From assembly GCA_050049355.1 (NCBI GenBank), contig JASFWK010000009.1, positions 1 through 42,069 on the forward strand: a DNA stretch of 42,069 bases, written 5' to 3'. Each line of letters begins with the position of its first letter. Position 1 is the first letter of the stretch. Both the position numbers and the translations under genes were made by a program. Shown here piece after piece: positions 8,043-15,920 of the stretch. This DNA is from JASFWK01 sp050049355. Lineage in GTDB: Bacteria; Chloroflexota; Anaerolineae; B4-G1; DUEL01. The notes beneath the pieces are model-generated. The model saw nothing but the letters and a program-made list of their open reading frames with translations. It had not been told where the DNA came from and searched no databases.

Positions 8043-9446
8043 ATGCCACGGGTAGCGAATCGAAATAGGCCGTCGCGCAGCCGAGCTCAAACCATCTTCG
8101 TCATTGTCCTGGGCTTGCTCTTCCTGGCTGTCTCCACCTGGATCGGCTACGTTCTCTTCCAGCAGGTTCGGGCCTGGGCCGGGGGCTCTGGAGCCTTCCC
8201 GAACCTTCCAGGGCGGTCAGAGGAGGGGACAACCGACGCCAGGCCGAGCGTGGCTTGGCAGCCTTGGCAAGGCACCGACCGGGTGAATGTATTGGTTCTG
8301 GGAGTGGACGAGCGGCAGAACGAAGAGGGACCCTGGCGGACCGACACCATGATTATTCTGACCATCGACCCTCTCACCAAGTCCGGCGGTATGCTTTCCA
8401 TACCTCGCGACCTGTGGGTGCCAATCCCGGATCCCGACGACTGCATTCCCGCAAGCTACAGTGAGGGACGCATCAATACCGCCCACTACCTGGGGGATAT
8501 CTTCCGCTGTCCTGGCGGCGGCCCAGCCGTGGCGATGGACACCGTCGAGTACAACCTGGGTGTGCCGATCCACTACTACGTGAGACTGAACTTCTCTGCT
8601 TTCGTGGAACTGGTCGACCTGATCGGTGGGATTGACATCCACGTGAGAGAGGAAATCAACGATCCCTTCTATCCATCCAGCGACCCCGAGGATCCCTACG
8701 GGTATGATCCCCTCCACATCCCCGCTGGATGGGTGACCATGGATGGGGAACTTGCCCTGAAGTACGCCCGGACTCGCCATACCAACGGCGGGGATTTCGA
8801 CCGAGCTGAGCGCCAGCAGCAGGTGCTGAGAACGATACTGGAGAAGGTGAGCAACTACAATCTGTTACTGCAGCTGATCCCTCGTGCACCGCAGATGTGG
8901 GAGACGCTATCTGACTCGGTTCAGACCGATCTGACGCTGACGGAGATCGTCGCCCTGGCCAGGCTGGCCACCGACGTCCCTCGAGAGAACATCCACGCGG
9001 CGGTGATCGACGAAGAATGCACAATGTTCTGGGAAACTCCAAATGGCCAGCAGGTGCTCGTACCCGTGCGCGACTGCATGCGAGAACTTCGAGGCGAGGT
9101 CTTCACAAGCGACCCGGCGACCGGAGAGGAGGACCCAACCGCTCGGCTGGCGGCGGAGGCAGCCACGGTAGAAGTGCGAAACGGCGCGGGCGTGAGTGGA
9201 CTGGCCCAAGAGGCTGCCGCCTATCTCCAGGAGCACGGCATCCAAGAGGTACATCCCTCCAATGCGGATCGATTTGACTACACCGAATCACTCATATACG
9301 TCTATACCGACAAGACATTCACCGCCGAGACCATAGCCCAGCTCTTGGATCTCCCGCCGGCGTCGGTGGTGACCATCTCCGATCCTCAAGCGGAGACAGA
9401 CATCACCGTGATCTTGGGAGCCAACTTTCAACTCCCTACACGGTGA
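8043..9446 (+). CDS. LytR-CpsA-Psr (LCP) family glycopolymer ligase with LytR_C domain
   Basis: The 467-aa protein has a cytoplasmic basic N-terminus, one membrane helix (about residues 18-40), then an extracellular LCP domain. LCP motifs seen are NVLVLGVDER, GGMLSIPRDLWVPIPD, RINTAHYLGD, LIGGIDIHV and ALKYARTRHTNGGDFDRAER with its conserved arginines. The last 90 residues (VEVRNGAGVSGLAQEAAAYL onward) match the LytR C-terminal domain. LCP enzymes move glycopolymers from polyprenyl pyrophosphate to peptidoglycan or other surface acceptors. ATG 8043 has an AAGGAG upstream and follows a clear promoter. Its last four bases overlap the next gene (GTGA). Confidence 0.9.
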   Translation: MPRVANRNRPSRSRAQTIFVIVLGLLFLAVSTWIGYVLFQQVRAWAGGSGAFPNLPGRSEEGTTDARPSVAWQPWQGTDRVNVLVLGVDERQNEEGPWRTDTMIILTIDPLTKSGGMLSIPRDLWVPIPDPDDCIPASYSEGRINTAHYLGDIFRCPGGGPAVAMDTVEYNLGVPIHYYVRLNFSAFVELVDLIGGIDIHVREEINDPFYPSSDPEDPYGYDPLHIPAGWVTMDGELALKYARTRHTNGGDFDRAERQQQVLRTILEKVSNYNLLLQLIPRAPQMWETLSDSVQTDLTLTEIVALARLATDVPRENIHAAVIDEECTMFWETPNGQQVLVPVRDCMRELRGEVFTSDPATGEEDPTARLAAEAATVEVRNGAGVSGLAQEAAAYLQEHGIQEVHPSNADRFDYTESLIYVYTDKTFTAETIAQLLDLPPASVVTISDPQAETDITVILGANFQLPTR

Positions 9447-10432
9447 AGACCTTGACGACTCCTCGCTGCTGCATCCTCGGGGCGACCGGGTTCATCGGTG
9501 GGCAGATCGTGCGGGCGGCGCTGGCACGGAGTTGGGAGGTGCGAGGTATCCGCCGCAGGCCCCGCGCGGTGGGGGCGCTAGACGACGTGCGCGACCAACT
9601 CGAGTGGATGGAGGCCGACCTGGACGATCCGGCCTCCCTGAGCGCAGCGCTGCGGGACTGCCCCCTCGTCTTCCACGCAGCGGCCTATTATCCCACACGG
9701 AACCTCAGCTCCCGGGAGGCGGTGCATCACGGAGTCGTCCAGATGCGCAACCTACTCGCGGCAGCAGCCACCGTGGGGACGGAGCGCATCATCTACACCA
9801 GCAGCCCCTCCACGATCGGGCGCCCCGCCGAGCCAGATCGGCTTGCCGACGAGGGGGATCTGTACCTACCCGGCACGGTCGGTCTTCCCTACTTCGAGGT
9901 GAAGTGGGCGATGGAACAGGAGGCCCTGCGTGCGTCTGCCCAAGGGCTTCCGGTGGTGGTGGTGATCCCCAGCGCAGTCATCGGCCCAGGAGACATCAAG
10001 CCAACTACGTCGAGCATCCTGGTGATGGTCGCGCACCGCTTTCTGCGGTGGTACGTGGCAGGGGAGTTGAACATCGTAGACGGACGAGACTTGGCGATGG
10101 GACATGTGCTGGCTGCGGAGCGGGGCGAAACCGGCCAGCGGTACATCGTCGGTGGACACAACCTTGCCATCCGCGAGATACTCACTACGATGGCGGAGGT
10201 GGCGGAGGTCCCCCCACCACAACGGGCCATCCCCGTAGGTCTAGTCGAGCAGATCGGGCGCCTCGGTAGGTGGCTGGGAGTGCCGGCCGCCGGGCAAATG
10301 CAGGCGATCCGCCATTGGCAGCCACTTGATTCCTCACGCGCCCACAAGGACCTGGGGCTACCCGACCCACGTCCCTTCCGCGAGACCTGCCGGGATACCC
10401 TGGCCTGGTTGCGTGATCGCGGCTACCTGTGA
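9443..10432 (+). CDS. NAD(P)-dependent epimerase/reductase (SDR, DFR-like)
   Basis: This 329-aa extended short-chain dehydrogenase has an N-terminal Rossmann motif GATGFIGGQIV, LVFHAAAYYP, TSSPSTIG with the active-site serine region, and YFEVKWAMEQEA providing the Tyr-x3-Lys pair. The family includes dihydroflavonol-4-reductase-like and hopanoid-associated sugar epimerases; the actual substrate is unknown. The GTG start at 9443 overlaps the LCP stop (GTGA, 4 nt), so translation is probably coupled. That suggests a job in modifying sugars or lipids delivered to the envelope. Confidence 0.85.
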   Translation: MKTLTTPRCCILGATGFIGGQIVRAALARSWEVRGIRRRPRAVGALDDVRDQLEWMEADLDDPASLSAALRDCPLVFHAAAYYPTRNLSSREAVHHGVVQMRNLLAAAATVGTERIIYTSSPSTIGRPAEPDRLADEGDLYLPGTVGLPYFEVKWAMEQEALRASAQGLPVVVVIPSAVIGPGDIKPTTSSILVMVAHRFLRWYVAGELNIVDGRDLAMGHVLAAERGETGQRYIVGGHNLAIREILTTMAEVAEVPPPQRAIPVGLVEQIGRLGRWLGVPAAGQMQAIRHWQPLDSSRAHKDLGLPDPRPFRETCRDTLAWLRDRGYL

Positions 10433-10603
10433 GCGCGGCGGCCTCACTCCCTTATTAGAATGGGGAACACATCGGACTAACCCCCTCATTGCAGGCAAGC
10501 TTTCCGATCCGCCGCAGATGGATGTCCCATCTGACGCCTAAGCCCCAGAATGCCCCTGAACTGGAGTGATCGCATCGAAGCCGCCGTCCGTCCCGCAGTT
10601 CGA

Positions 10604-10632
10604 TTGACCTCGCAGGCAAGTCATGCTACAAT
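10604..10632 (+). promoter_or_regulatory. Sigma-70 promoter of the small membrane protein gene
   Basis: TTGACC (10604-10609), 17-nt spacer, TACAAT (10627-10632). The start would be near 10639, about 39 nt before ATG 10678. The presence of a good promoter supports this short gene being real. Confidence 0.65.
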
Positions 10633-10677
10633 GCGCAGAAATGGGGAACACTACGGCAAATATGATGGGAGATGGCA

Positions 10678-10890
10678 ATGGCAGGGGAATGGCTTAAGCG
10701 AGCAAGCGACTTTCTGGCTCGCTTGCCAGGTCTGCCGACGTTGGTCGGCATCGGGCTGATTATTCTCAACCTCGTTCTCCAGCTGTTGCCACCTTGGCCA
10801 ATCATCGGTTGGATGGCCCAGGTGAACTTGCTTCTTCATCTGGGACTCGTCGCCAGCTTGATCGGCTTGCTCCTCATACGGGCACTGTGA
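10678..10890 (+). CDS. Small membrane protein, 70 aa, two helices
   Basis: The protein begins with an amphipathic segment (MAGEWLKRASDFLARLPG), followed by hydrophobic segments LVGIGLIILNLVLQLL and VNLLLHLGLVASLIGLLLI, joined by a proline-rich turn. I do not recognise the family. ATG 10678 has GGGAG (10667-10671) at a proper distance; ATG 10672 is too close to it. The gene has its own promoter and lies directly upstream of the infC promoter, with no sign that the two share a transcript. Confidence 0.6.
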   Translation: MAGEWLKRASDFLARLPGLPTLVGIGLIILNLVLQLLPPWPIIGWMAQVNLLLHLGLVASLIGLLLIRAL

Positions 10891-10988
10891 AAGCGTGCTT
10901 CTCCATCGTCTCCACGATCAGTGTCTGTCCTGGAAGCTCGCTCCTGCTCGAACGGTATCCGCGATAGAGGAGTGGGTCAGACTTCAAT

Positions 10989-11017
10989 TTGACACCTTAT
11001 CTTGTTTGTGCTATCAT
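10989..11017 (+). promoter_or_regulatory. Sigma-70 promoter of infC-rplT
   Basis: Perfect TTGACA (10989-10994), 17-nt spacer, TATCAT (11012-11017). Transcription should start near 11024, giving a 57-nt leader before the ATC at 11081. Confidence 0.75.
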
Positions 11018-11032
11018 CATGCTGCGTTGATA

Positions 11033-11053
11033 CGCCCTGGTAGGGGCGGTTTT
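11033..11053 (+). promoter_or_regulatory. Hairpin plus T-run in the infC leader
   Basis: CGCCC (11033-11037) pairs with GGGCG (11044-11048) around a 6-nt loop, followed by GTTTT. It looks like a short intrinsic terminator inside the leader. In other bacteria infC operon leaders are attenuated by L20 binding. That this hairpin does the same is inference. Confidence 0.4.
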
Positions 11054-11080
11054 CACTAAAGACAGGGAGGTAATTCGAAA

Positions 11081-11617
11081 ATCGGGGGAAGAAGGTCCAG
11101 CAACGACCTGCGCTCGCATTACCGGGTCAACAGCCAGATCCGCGCGTCCAAAGTGCGATTGATTGACACGGCTGGAGAACATCTAGGCGTCGTTTCTCTG
11201 CGTGAGGCGCTGGATCAAGCCCGAGAGGCGAAGTTGGACTTGGTGGAGATCTCTCCCACGGCCGACCCACCCGTAGTCCGCGTGATGGACTACGGGAAAT
11301 TTATCTACGAGCAATCCAAGAAGAAGCGAGAGGCACGCCGGACTCAGAAGCAGACTGAGATCAAGGAGATCCGGTTCCGGCCCAAGACCAGCGAGCATCA
11401 CCGCAATATCAAGGTCAAACAAGCTCGTGGCTGGCTGGAAGACGGGATGAAGGTCAAAGTCCGAGTGCGCTTCCGTGGCCGGGAGATTACCTACCCGGAG
11501 CTAGGTCGAGAGCATTTGCAGGAAGTAGCGGAGCAGCTGTCGGATGTGGCCACTGTCGAGAAGAGGCCGAACATGGAGGGGCGCACGATGCTGATGATCC
11601 TCGCCCCAAAGAGGTAG
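11081..11617 (+). CDS. infC: Translation initiation factor IF-3, apparent ATC start codon
   Basis: IF-3 binds the 30S subunit and checks start-codon pairing. The protein carries YRVNSQIRASKVRLID, VVRVMDYGKFIYEQSKKKRE, the linker, and HRNIKVKQARGWLEDGMKVK in the C-domain. The conserved YRVN..IRA block lies upstream of the first ordinary start (GTG 11153). Between the in-frame TAA at 11057 and that GTG there is no ATG, GTG or TTG in frame. ATC at 11081 sits 9 nt after GGGAGGT (11064-11071) and yields 178 aa, close to the E. coli length of 180. Rare AUU/AUC/AUA starts in infC are known to permit autoregulation. The gene is followed by rplT after 62 nt. Confidence 0.9.
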   Translation: MGGRRSSNDLRSHYRVNSQIRASKVRLIDTAGEHLGVVSLREALDQAREAKLDLVEISPTADPPVVRVMDYGKFIYEQSKKKREARRTQKQTEIKEIRFRPKTSEHHRNIKVKQARGWLEDGMKVKVRVRFRGREITYPELGREHLQEVAEQLSDVATVEKRPNMEGRTMLMILAPKR

Positions 11618-11679
11618 ACCGAGCCCGAAGATCCAGATCCCAGCGCTTCGACTGTACCAAGGAAGAGGAAAGTAGGTCA

Positions 11680-12030
11680 ATGAGAGTAAAAGGGGGAAGC
11701 CGGACCCGGTACCGCCACAAGAAGATCATCCGCCAGACCAAGGGGTACTACGGCACGCGTCATCACCTCTGGCGTCGGGCCAACGAGGCTTGGATGAAGG
11801 CGCAATGGTATGCCTATCGGGATCGGCGGCAGCGCCGCCGGGATCTCAGGCGCCTGTGGATCACCCGCATCAACGCAGCAGCGCGACAGAATGATCTCTC
11901 CTACAGTCGGTTCGTCCACGGCTTGAAGAAGGCTGGAGTCGAGCTAGACCGAAAGATCTTGGCAGATATCGCGGTTCGAGACGGGGAGACCTTTGCCCGA
12001 CTGACCGCTTTGGCAGCAGAGCAATTGTAG
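11680..12030 (+). CDS. rplT: 50S ribosomal protein L20
   Basis: The 116-aa basic protein shows the L20 signature: RHKKIIRQTKGYYGTRHHLW, YAYRDRRQRRRDLRRLWITR, INAAARQNDLSYSRFVHGLK and a C-terminal AGVELDRKILADIAV. L20 binds 23S rRNA early in 50S assembly and represses its own operon in several bacteria. ATG 11680 is preceded by an AGGAAGAGGAAAGTAGG purine-rich site. The normal partner rpmI (L35) is missing: only 62 nt separate infC and rplT and no L35 sequence is present. A strong terminator follows at 12083. Confidence 0.95.
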   Translation: MRVKGGSRTRYRHKKIIRQTKGYYGTRHHLWRRANEAWMKAQWYAYRDRRQRRRDLRRLWITRINAAARQNDLSYSRFVHGLKKAGVELDRKILADIAVRDGETFARLTALAAEQL

Positions 12031-12082
12031 GCAAACCCAAAGCTGTTGAGTTAGCAGAGATCTCAAACGTGTAGCATTGGGT

Positions 12083-12108
12083 AAGGGGCCGAAGGTCCGG
12101 CCCCTTTT
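12083..12108 (+). terminator. Intrinsic terminator of infC-rplT
   Basis: AAGGGGCC (12083-12090) pairs perfectly with GGCCCCTT (12099-12106) around an 8-nt loop, followed by TTTTGCGTTT. Confidence 0.85.
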
Positions 12109-12247
12109 GCGTTTCTGACCAGACATGAACACTTGAACCAAGCACGGGGGAATCAAGAAAGACGCTACCTTACCTCAACCTCATCCCCATCACGTGACCT
12201 GCTCTCGCCAATGATCAACCACTACGCAAGTCCCCACGGTCGAAAGT

Positions 12248-12276
12248 TTGCCACCACATCTGGAGTGGGGTATAAT
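12248..12276 (+). promoter_or_regulatory. Sigma-70 promoter of the rmd-gmd region
   Basis: TTGCCA (12248-12253), 17-nt spacer, perfect TATAAT (12271-12276). The start would be near 12283, 23 nt before GTG 12306, with AGGAG between. Confidence 0.75.
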
Positions 12277-12305
12277 CCGGGCCACACCAGCTAGGAGGAT
12301 ACACC

Positions 12306-13259
12306 GTGCGAGCATTGATCACCGGAGCAGGAGGATTCGTGGGTGGATACCTCTCCACCTATTTGCTGGAACACACCGACTGGGAACTCCTGGGCACGGT
12401 CTACCCTGAGCTGAAGGAAGATCCCAAAAGCAGCCCGCGTCTGCGCTTAGCTTATGCCGACCTGCGGGACCTCCGGCAGGTGGCAGACCTTGTAGAGTCC
12501 TTCGACCCAGGCGTGATCTTCCACCTGGCAGCTCAGTCTTCCCCTCCTTCATCCTTCGCCGACCCGTGGGATACGTTGGAGAACAACATCCACTGCCAAC
12601 TGAACGTCTTGGAGGGAGTACGCCGGTCGGGCCGACCGACCCGGGTGCTGGTGATCGGCTCAAGCGAGGAGTACGGCTACCCCCGCCAGGAGGAACTGCC
12701 TCTGACGGAGGAGAGCCCCTTGCGCCCAGTCAACCCTTACGCGATCAGCAAGATGACGCAGGACTTTCTGGGGCTCCAGTACTACCTCGCCCATGGGGTC
12801 GAGACAGTCAGACTGCGCCCGTTCAACCACACCGGACCAGGGCGCCCACCCCGCTTCGTCGTGCCGGCCTTCGCCAGCCAGATCGCCCGCGTGGAGGCCG
12901 GTCTGCAGGAGCCAGTCGTGCGGGTGGGAAATCTGGATGCAGCACGCGATTTCACCGACGTGCGGGACATGGTCCGCGCCTACTACCTGGCAGCGACCCG
13001 CGCCGAGCCCGGCGAGGTCTACAACCTGGCCTCCGGTCGGGCTCACTCAGTGCGCGGGCTGCTGGAGACTCTGCTCTCCCTCTCTACAGCAGAGATCCGA
13101 GTGGAGGTAGATCCCGATCGCTATCGCCCGGTTGATGCGCCGGTGATCTACGGGAGCGCGGAGAAATTCCGCCGCTGCACCGGCTGGCAGCCGGAGATCC
13201 CGTTCGAGCAGACGCTGCGGGACACATTGGAGTACTGGAGGAATCAAGGAGGTGAGTGA
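12306..13259 (+). CDS. rmd: GDP-6-deoxy-4-keto-mannose reductase-like SDR (GDP-D-rhamnose synthesis)
   Basis: The 317-aa extended SDR has GAGGFVGGYL (cofactor site), FHLAAQSSPP, GSSEEYGYP, NPYAISKMTQDF with the Tyr-x3-Lys pair, and RPFNHTGPGRPPRFVVPAFA, a block typical of the GDP-mannose dehydratase/Rmd group. Rmd reduces the Gmd product to GDP-D-rhamnose. The immediate Gmd neighbour supports this assignment over a generic epimerase. A GDP-fucose synthase-type or other 4-reductase is possible. GTG 12306 follows an AGGAG at 12293-12297 and a strong promoter. Confidence 0.8.
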   Translation: MRALITGAGGFVGGYLSTYLLEHTDWELLGTVYPELKEDPKSSPRLRLAYADLRDLRQVADLVESFDPGVIFHLAAQSSPPSSFADPWDTLENNIHCQLNVLEGVRRSGRPTRVLVIGSSEEYGYPRQEELPLTEESPLRPVNPYAISKMTQDFLGLQYYLAHGVETVRLRPFNHTGPGRPPRFVVPAFASQIARVEAGLQEPVVRVGNLDAARDFTDVRDMVRAYYLAATRAEPGEVYNLASGRAHSVRGLLETLLSLSTAEIRVEVDPDRYRPVDAPVIYGSAEKFRRCTGWQPEIPFEQTLRDTLEYWRNQGGE

Positions 13260-13326
13260 GCACAGAAGCGGCGGACGGGGGTCGTGCACCTGCAAACTTG
13301 AGCACTTTCTGGGAGGATGAATAGAG

Positions 13327-14298
13327 ATGCCCAAAGCCCTGATTACCGGTATCACAGGCCAGGATGGTTCCTATTTGGCCGAGTTCCTGCTAGGGAAGGG
13401 ATACGAAGTCATCGGTATGGTGCGCCGCACCAGCACAGTGAACTTCTCCCGCATCCAGCATATCCAGGATAAGATTACCCTGGCCTCCGGCGACCTGCTA
13501 GACCAAGGATCCCTGATCAACATCCTTCAGAAGCACAGACCAGACGAGGTCTACAACCTGGCAGCCCAGTCCTTTGTACCCACCTCTTGGGAGCAGCCAG
13601 TCTTCACCGGTGAGGTGACCGGGCTTGGGGTGACCCGCATTCTGGAGGCTATCCGCACAGCAGACAAGGGTGTACGCTTCTACCAGGCATCCAGCAGTGA
13701 GATGTTCGGGAAGGTGCGGCAGGTCCCTCAGGATGAGGAGACTCCCTTCTATCCCCGCAGCCCCTATGGCGTGGCTAAGGTCTACGGTCACTGGATCACC
13801 GTCAATTATCGAGAGTCCTACGGCCTGCACGCCACTTCCGGCATCCTCTTCAACCACACGAGCCCACGTCGAGGACTGGAGTTCGTCCTTCGGAAGATCA
13901 CCCATGGCGTCGCCAAGATCAAGCTCGGCCTGGCGGATGAACTCCGATTGGGCAACCTGGACGCCTCGCGTGATATCGGTTTCGCTGGCGACTACGTGCG
14001 AGCGATGTGGCTTATGCTTCAGCAGTCCGAGCCGGACAACTACGTCATCGCCACCGAGGAGACCCATTCCATCCGCGAGATGTGCAAGGAGGCTTTTGGG
14101 TACCTGGAGTTGGATTGGGAGGAGCACGTGGTGCAGGACCCCCGCTTCATGCGCCCCGCGGAGGTGGACCTACTGGTAGGCGATGCCGGCAAGGCCAAGC
14201 GGGTGCTGGGGTGGGTACCCACCGTCTCGTTCCGGAGACTGGTGCAGATGATGGTAGATAGTGATATGCAGTTGCTGAAGCAGGAGCACGACCTTTAA
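13327..14298 (+). CDS. gmd: GDP-mannose 4,6-dehydratase
   Basis: This enzyme converts GDP-D-mannose to GDP-4-keto-6-deoxy-D-mannose, the branch point for GDP-rhamnose, fucose and perosamine. The 323-aa protein has GITGQDGSYLAEFLLGKGYE, the RRTSTVNFSRI cofactor/tetramer loop, YNLAAQSFVPTSW, YQASSSEMFGKV (catalytic Ser/Glu region), RSPYGVAKVYGHW (Tyr-x3-Lys), and LFNHTSPRRGLEFVLRKIT. All expected catalytic residues are visible. GGGAGGATG precedes ATG 13327. It follows rmd by 67 nt and precedes a phosphohexomutase by 70 nt; the three probably share a transcript. Confidence 0.95.
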   Translation: MPKALITGITGQDGSYLAEFLLGKGYEVIGMVRRTSTVNFSRIQHIQDKITLASGDLLDQGSLINILQKHRPDEVYNLAAQSFVPTSWEQPVFTGEVTGLGVTRILEAIRTADKGVRFYQASSSEMFGKVRQVPQDEETPFYPRSPYGVAKVYGHWITVNYRESYGLHATSGILFNHTSPRRGLEFVLRKITHGVAKIKLGLADELRLGNLDASRDIGFAGDYVRAMWLMLQQSEPDNYVIATEETHSIREMCKEAFGYLELDWEEHVVQDPRFMRPAEVDLLVGDAGKAKRVLGWVPTVSFRRLVQMMVDSDMQLLKQEHDL

Positions 14299-14368
14299 GC
14301 CCTGAACTGACTGAACGCGGCACGGAATTCGCTGGTGAGCTGAACTGAGGAGGAAAGAGGGACACTCT

Positions 14369-15793
14369 ATGACGGAGATCCACTTTGGGACCGACGGCTG
14401 GCGAGGGCGTATCGCCGAGGAGTATACATTTGACAACGTGCGCCGCTGCGCGCATGGCTTCGCCCGTTACCTGGCCGCCGACGGCCAGTCCGGAGCAGAC
14501 GTAGTGGTGGGCCACGACCGGCGTTTCGCCTCGCGCCACGCCGCCATCGCCGCCGCCGAGGTGATGGCCGCCAACAACTTCAAGATCTGGCTGACTGAAG
14601 GCCCGACCCCTACGCCCGTCATCTCGTACTCCGTCGTGGAGCGAGGGGCTGCTGGCGGGATCAACATCACCGCCAGCCACAATCCGCCCTGGGATAATGG
14701 CTTCAAGGTGCGCGACGAGCATGGGGCGGCGGTGGCCCCGGGGGGGCTGCGTGAGATCGAAGCGGCCATCCCGCCCATTGAACAAGTGAAGCGAATGGAC
14801 TTTGACGAGGCTCTGGGGCAGAGGCTCATCCGGGTGTGGGATCCCGCTTCCGCATACGTCACTCACATCAGCCGACTGGTTGACATCGAGCGCATAAGGG
14901 AAGCCGAATTGCACCTCCTGATCGAGCCGATGTGGGGGAACGGCATCGGCTGGTTCCCTCGTATCCTGGAGGGCGGCAGCACGCGAGTCACCGAGATCCA
15001 CAACGTGCCCAATCCCCTCTTCCCAGAGATGATCCGACCGGAGCCCATCCCCCCAAACGTGGATGTGGCATTGGGGAAGACGGTGGAACTAGGGGCAGAC
15101 GCGTGTCTGATCATGGACGGCGACGCCGACCGAATGGGCATCGGCGACGAGAACGGCCGCTTCATCAACCAGCTGCAGGTCTATGCTCTCCTGGCCTACT
15201 ACCTGCTGGAGGTGCGCGGTGAGCGCGGGCCAATCGTCAAGACCATCTCCACCACGTCGATGTTGGAGAGGCTGGGGGAGATGTACGACGTACCGGTCCA
15301 CCAAACCGGCGTAGGTTTCAAGTACGTGGGCCCCAAGATGCTGGAGACCGACGCTATGATCGGTGGGGAGGAAAGCGGCGGCTACGCCTTCCACGGCAGC
15401 GTCCCAGAGCGAGACGGCATCCTGGGCAACCTCTACTTCCTGGATCTGATGGTGCGCACGGGCAAGAGTCCCGCCCAGCTGATCGCCCATCTCTACGAGA
15501 AGCTAGGTGCCTCGTACTACTACGATCGGATAGACATCCGCTTTCCCTCGGAGAAGCGGCCGCAGGCGAAAAGTCGGCTGGACGCGGCACGTCCCAAGAC
15601 TCTGGCGGGCTTGCCAGTCACCGACATCGTCACCCTTGATGGGTACAAGTACGTCCTCGGGGGCGGAGGCTGGCTCCTGATCCGCTTCTCCGGCACCGAG
15701 CCAGTCATCCGGATCTACTGCGAGACGACGGACGAGAGCAGGGTCAAGCCCCTGCTGGACGAGGGGCTGCAGCTGGCGGGTTTGGCAGAATAG
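14369..15793 (+). CDS. Phosphomannomutase/phosphoglucomutase
   Basis: This alpha-D-phosphohexomutase of 474 aa has all four family loops: TASHNPPWDNG (phosphoserine), DGDADRMGI (metal), GGEESGGYAF (sugar specificity) and RFSGTEPVIRIY (phosphate). It interconverts hexose 6- and 1-phosphates. Beside gmd/rmd it most likely makes mannose-1-phosphate for GDP-mannose, though the GEESGG loop is shared by glucose- and mannose-specific members. The GDP-mannose pyrophosphorylase is not in the window. GAGGAGGAAAGAGG lies upstream of ATG 14369. Confidence 0.92.
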   Translation: MTEIHFGTDGWRGRIAEEYTFDNVRRCAHGFARYLAADGQSGADVVVGHDRRFASRHAAIAAAEVMAANNFKIWLTEGPTPTPVISYSVVERGAAGGINITASHNPPWDNGFKVRDEHGAAVAPGGLREIEAAIPPIEQVKRMDFDEALGQRLIRVWDPASAYVTHISRLVDIERIREAELHLLIEPMWGNGIGWFPRILEGGSTRVTEIHNVPNPLFPEMIRPEPIPPNVDVALGKTVELGADACLIMDGDADRMGIGDENGRFINQLQVYALLAYYLLEVRGERGPIVKTISTTSMLERLGEMYDVPVHQTGVGFKYVGPKMLETDAMIGGEESGGYAFHGSVPERDGILGNLYFLDLMVRTGKSPAQLIAHLYEKLGASYYYDRIDIRFPSEKRPQAKSRLDAARPKTLAGLPVTDIVTLDGYKYVLGGGGWLLIRFSGTEPVIRIYCETTDESRVKPLLDEGLQLAGLAE

Positions 15794-15920
15794 CCTGCCT
15801 GCACCTGGAGTCATACGCTTCGGGGCTGGTCACGGGCAAGTTGTGTCCCATCATCGCATTCGACGGTTCTCACGTCGCAGCCTCAGGAGTCGCAGAGTCA
15901 ATGGCAAGCCACTGAACCCT

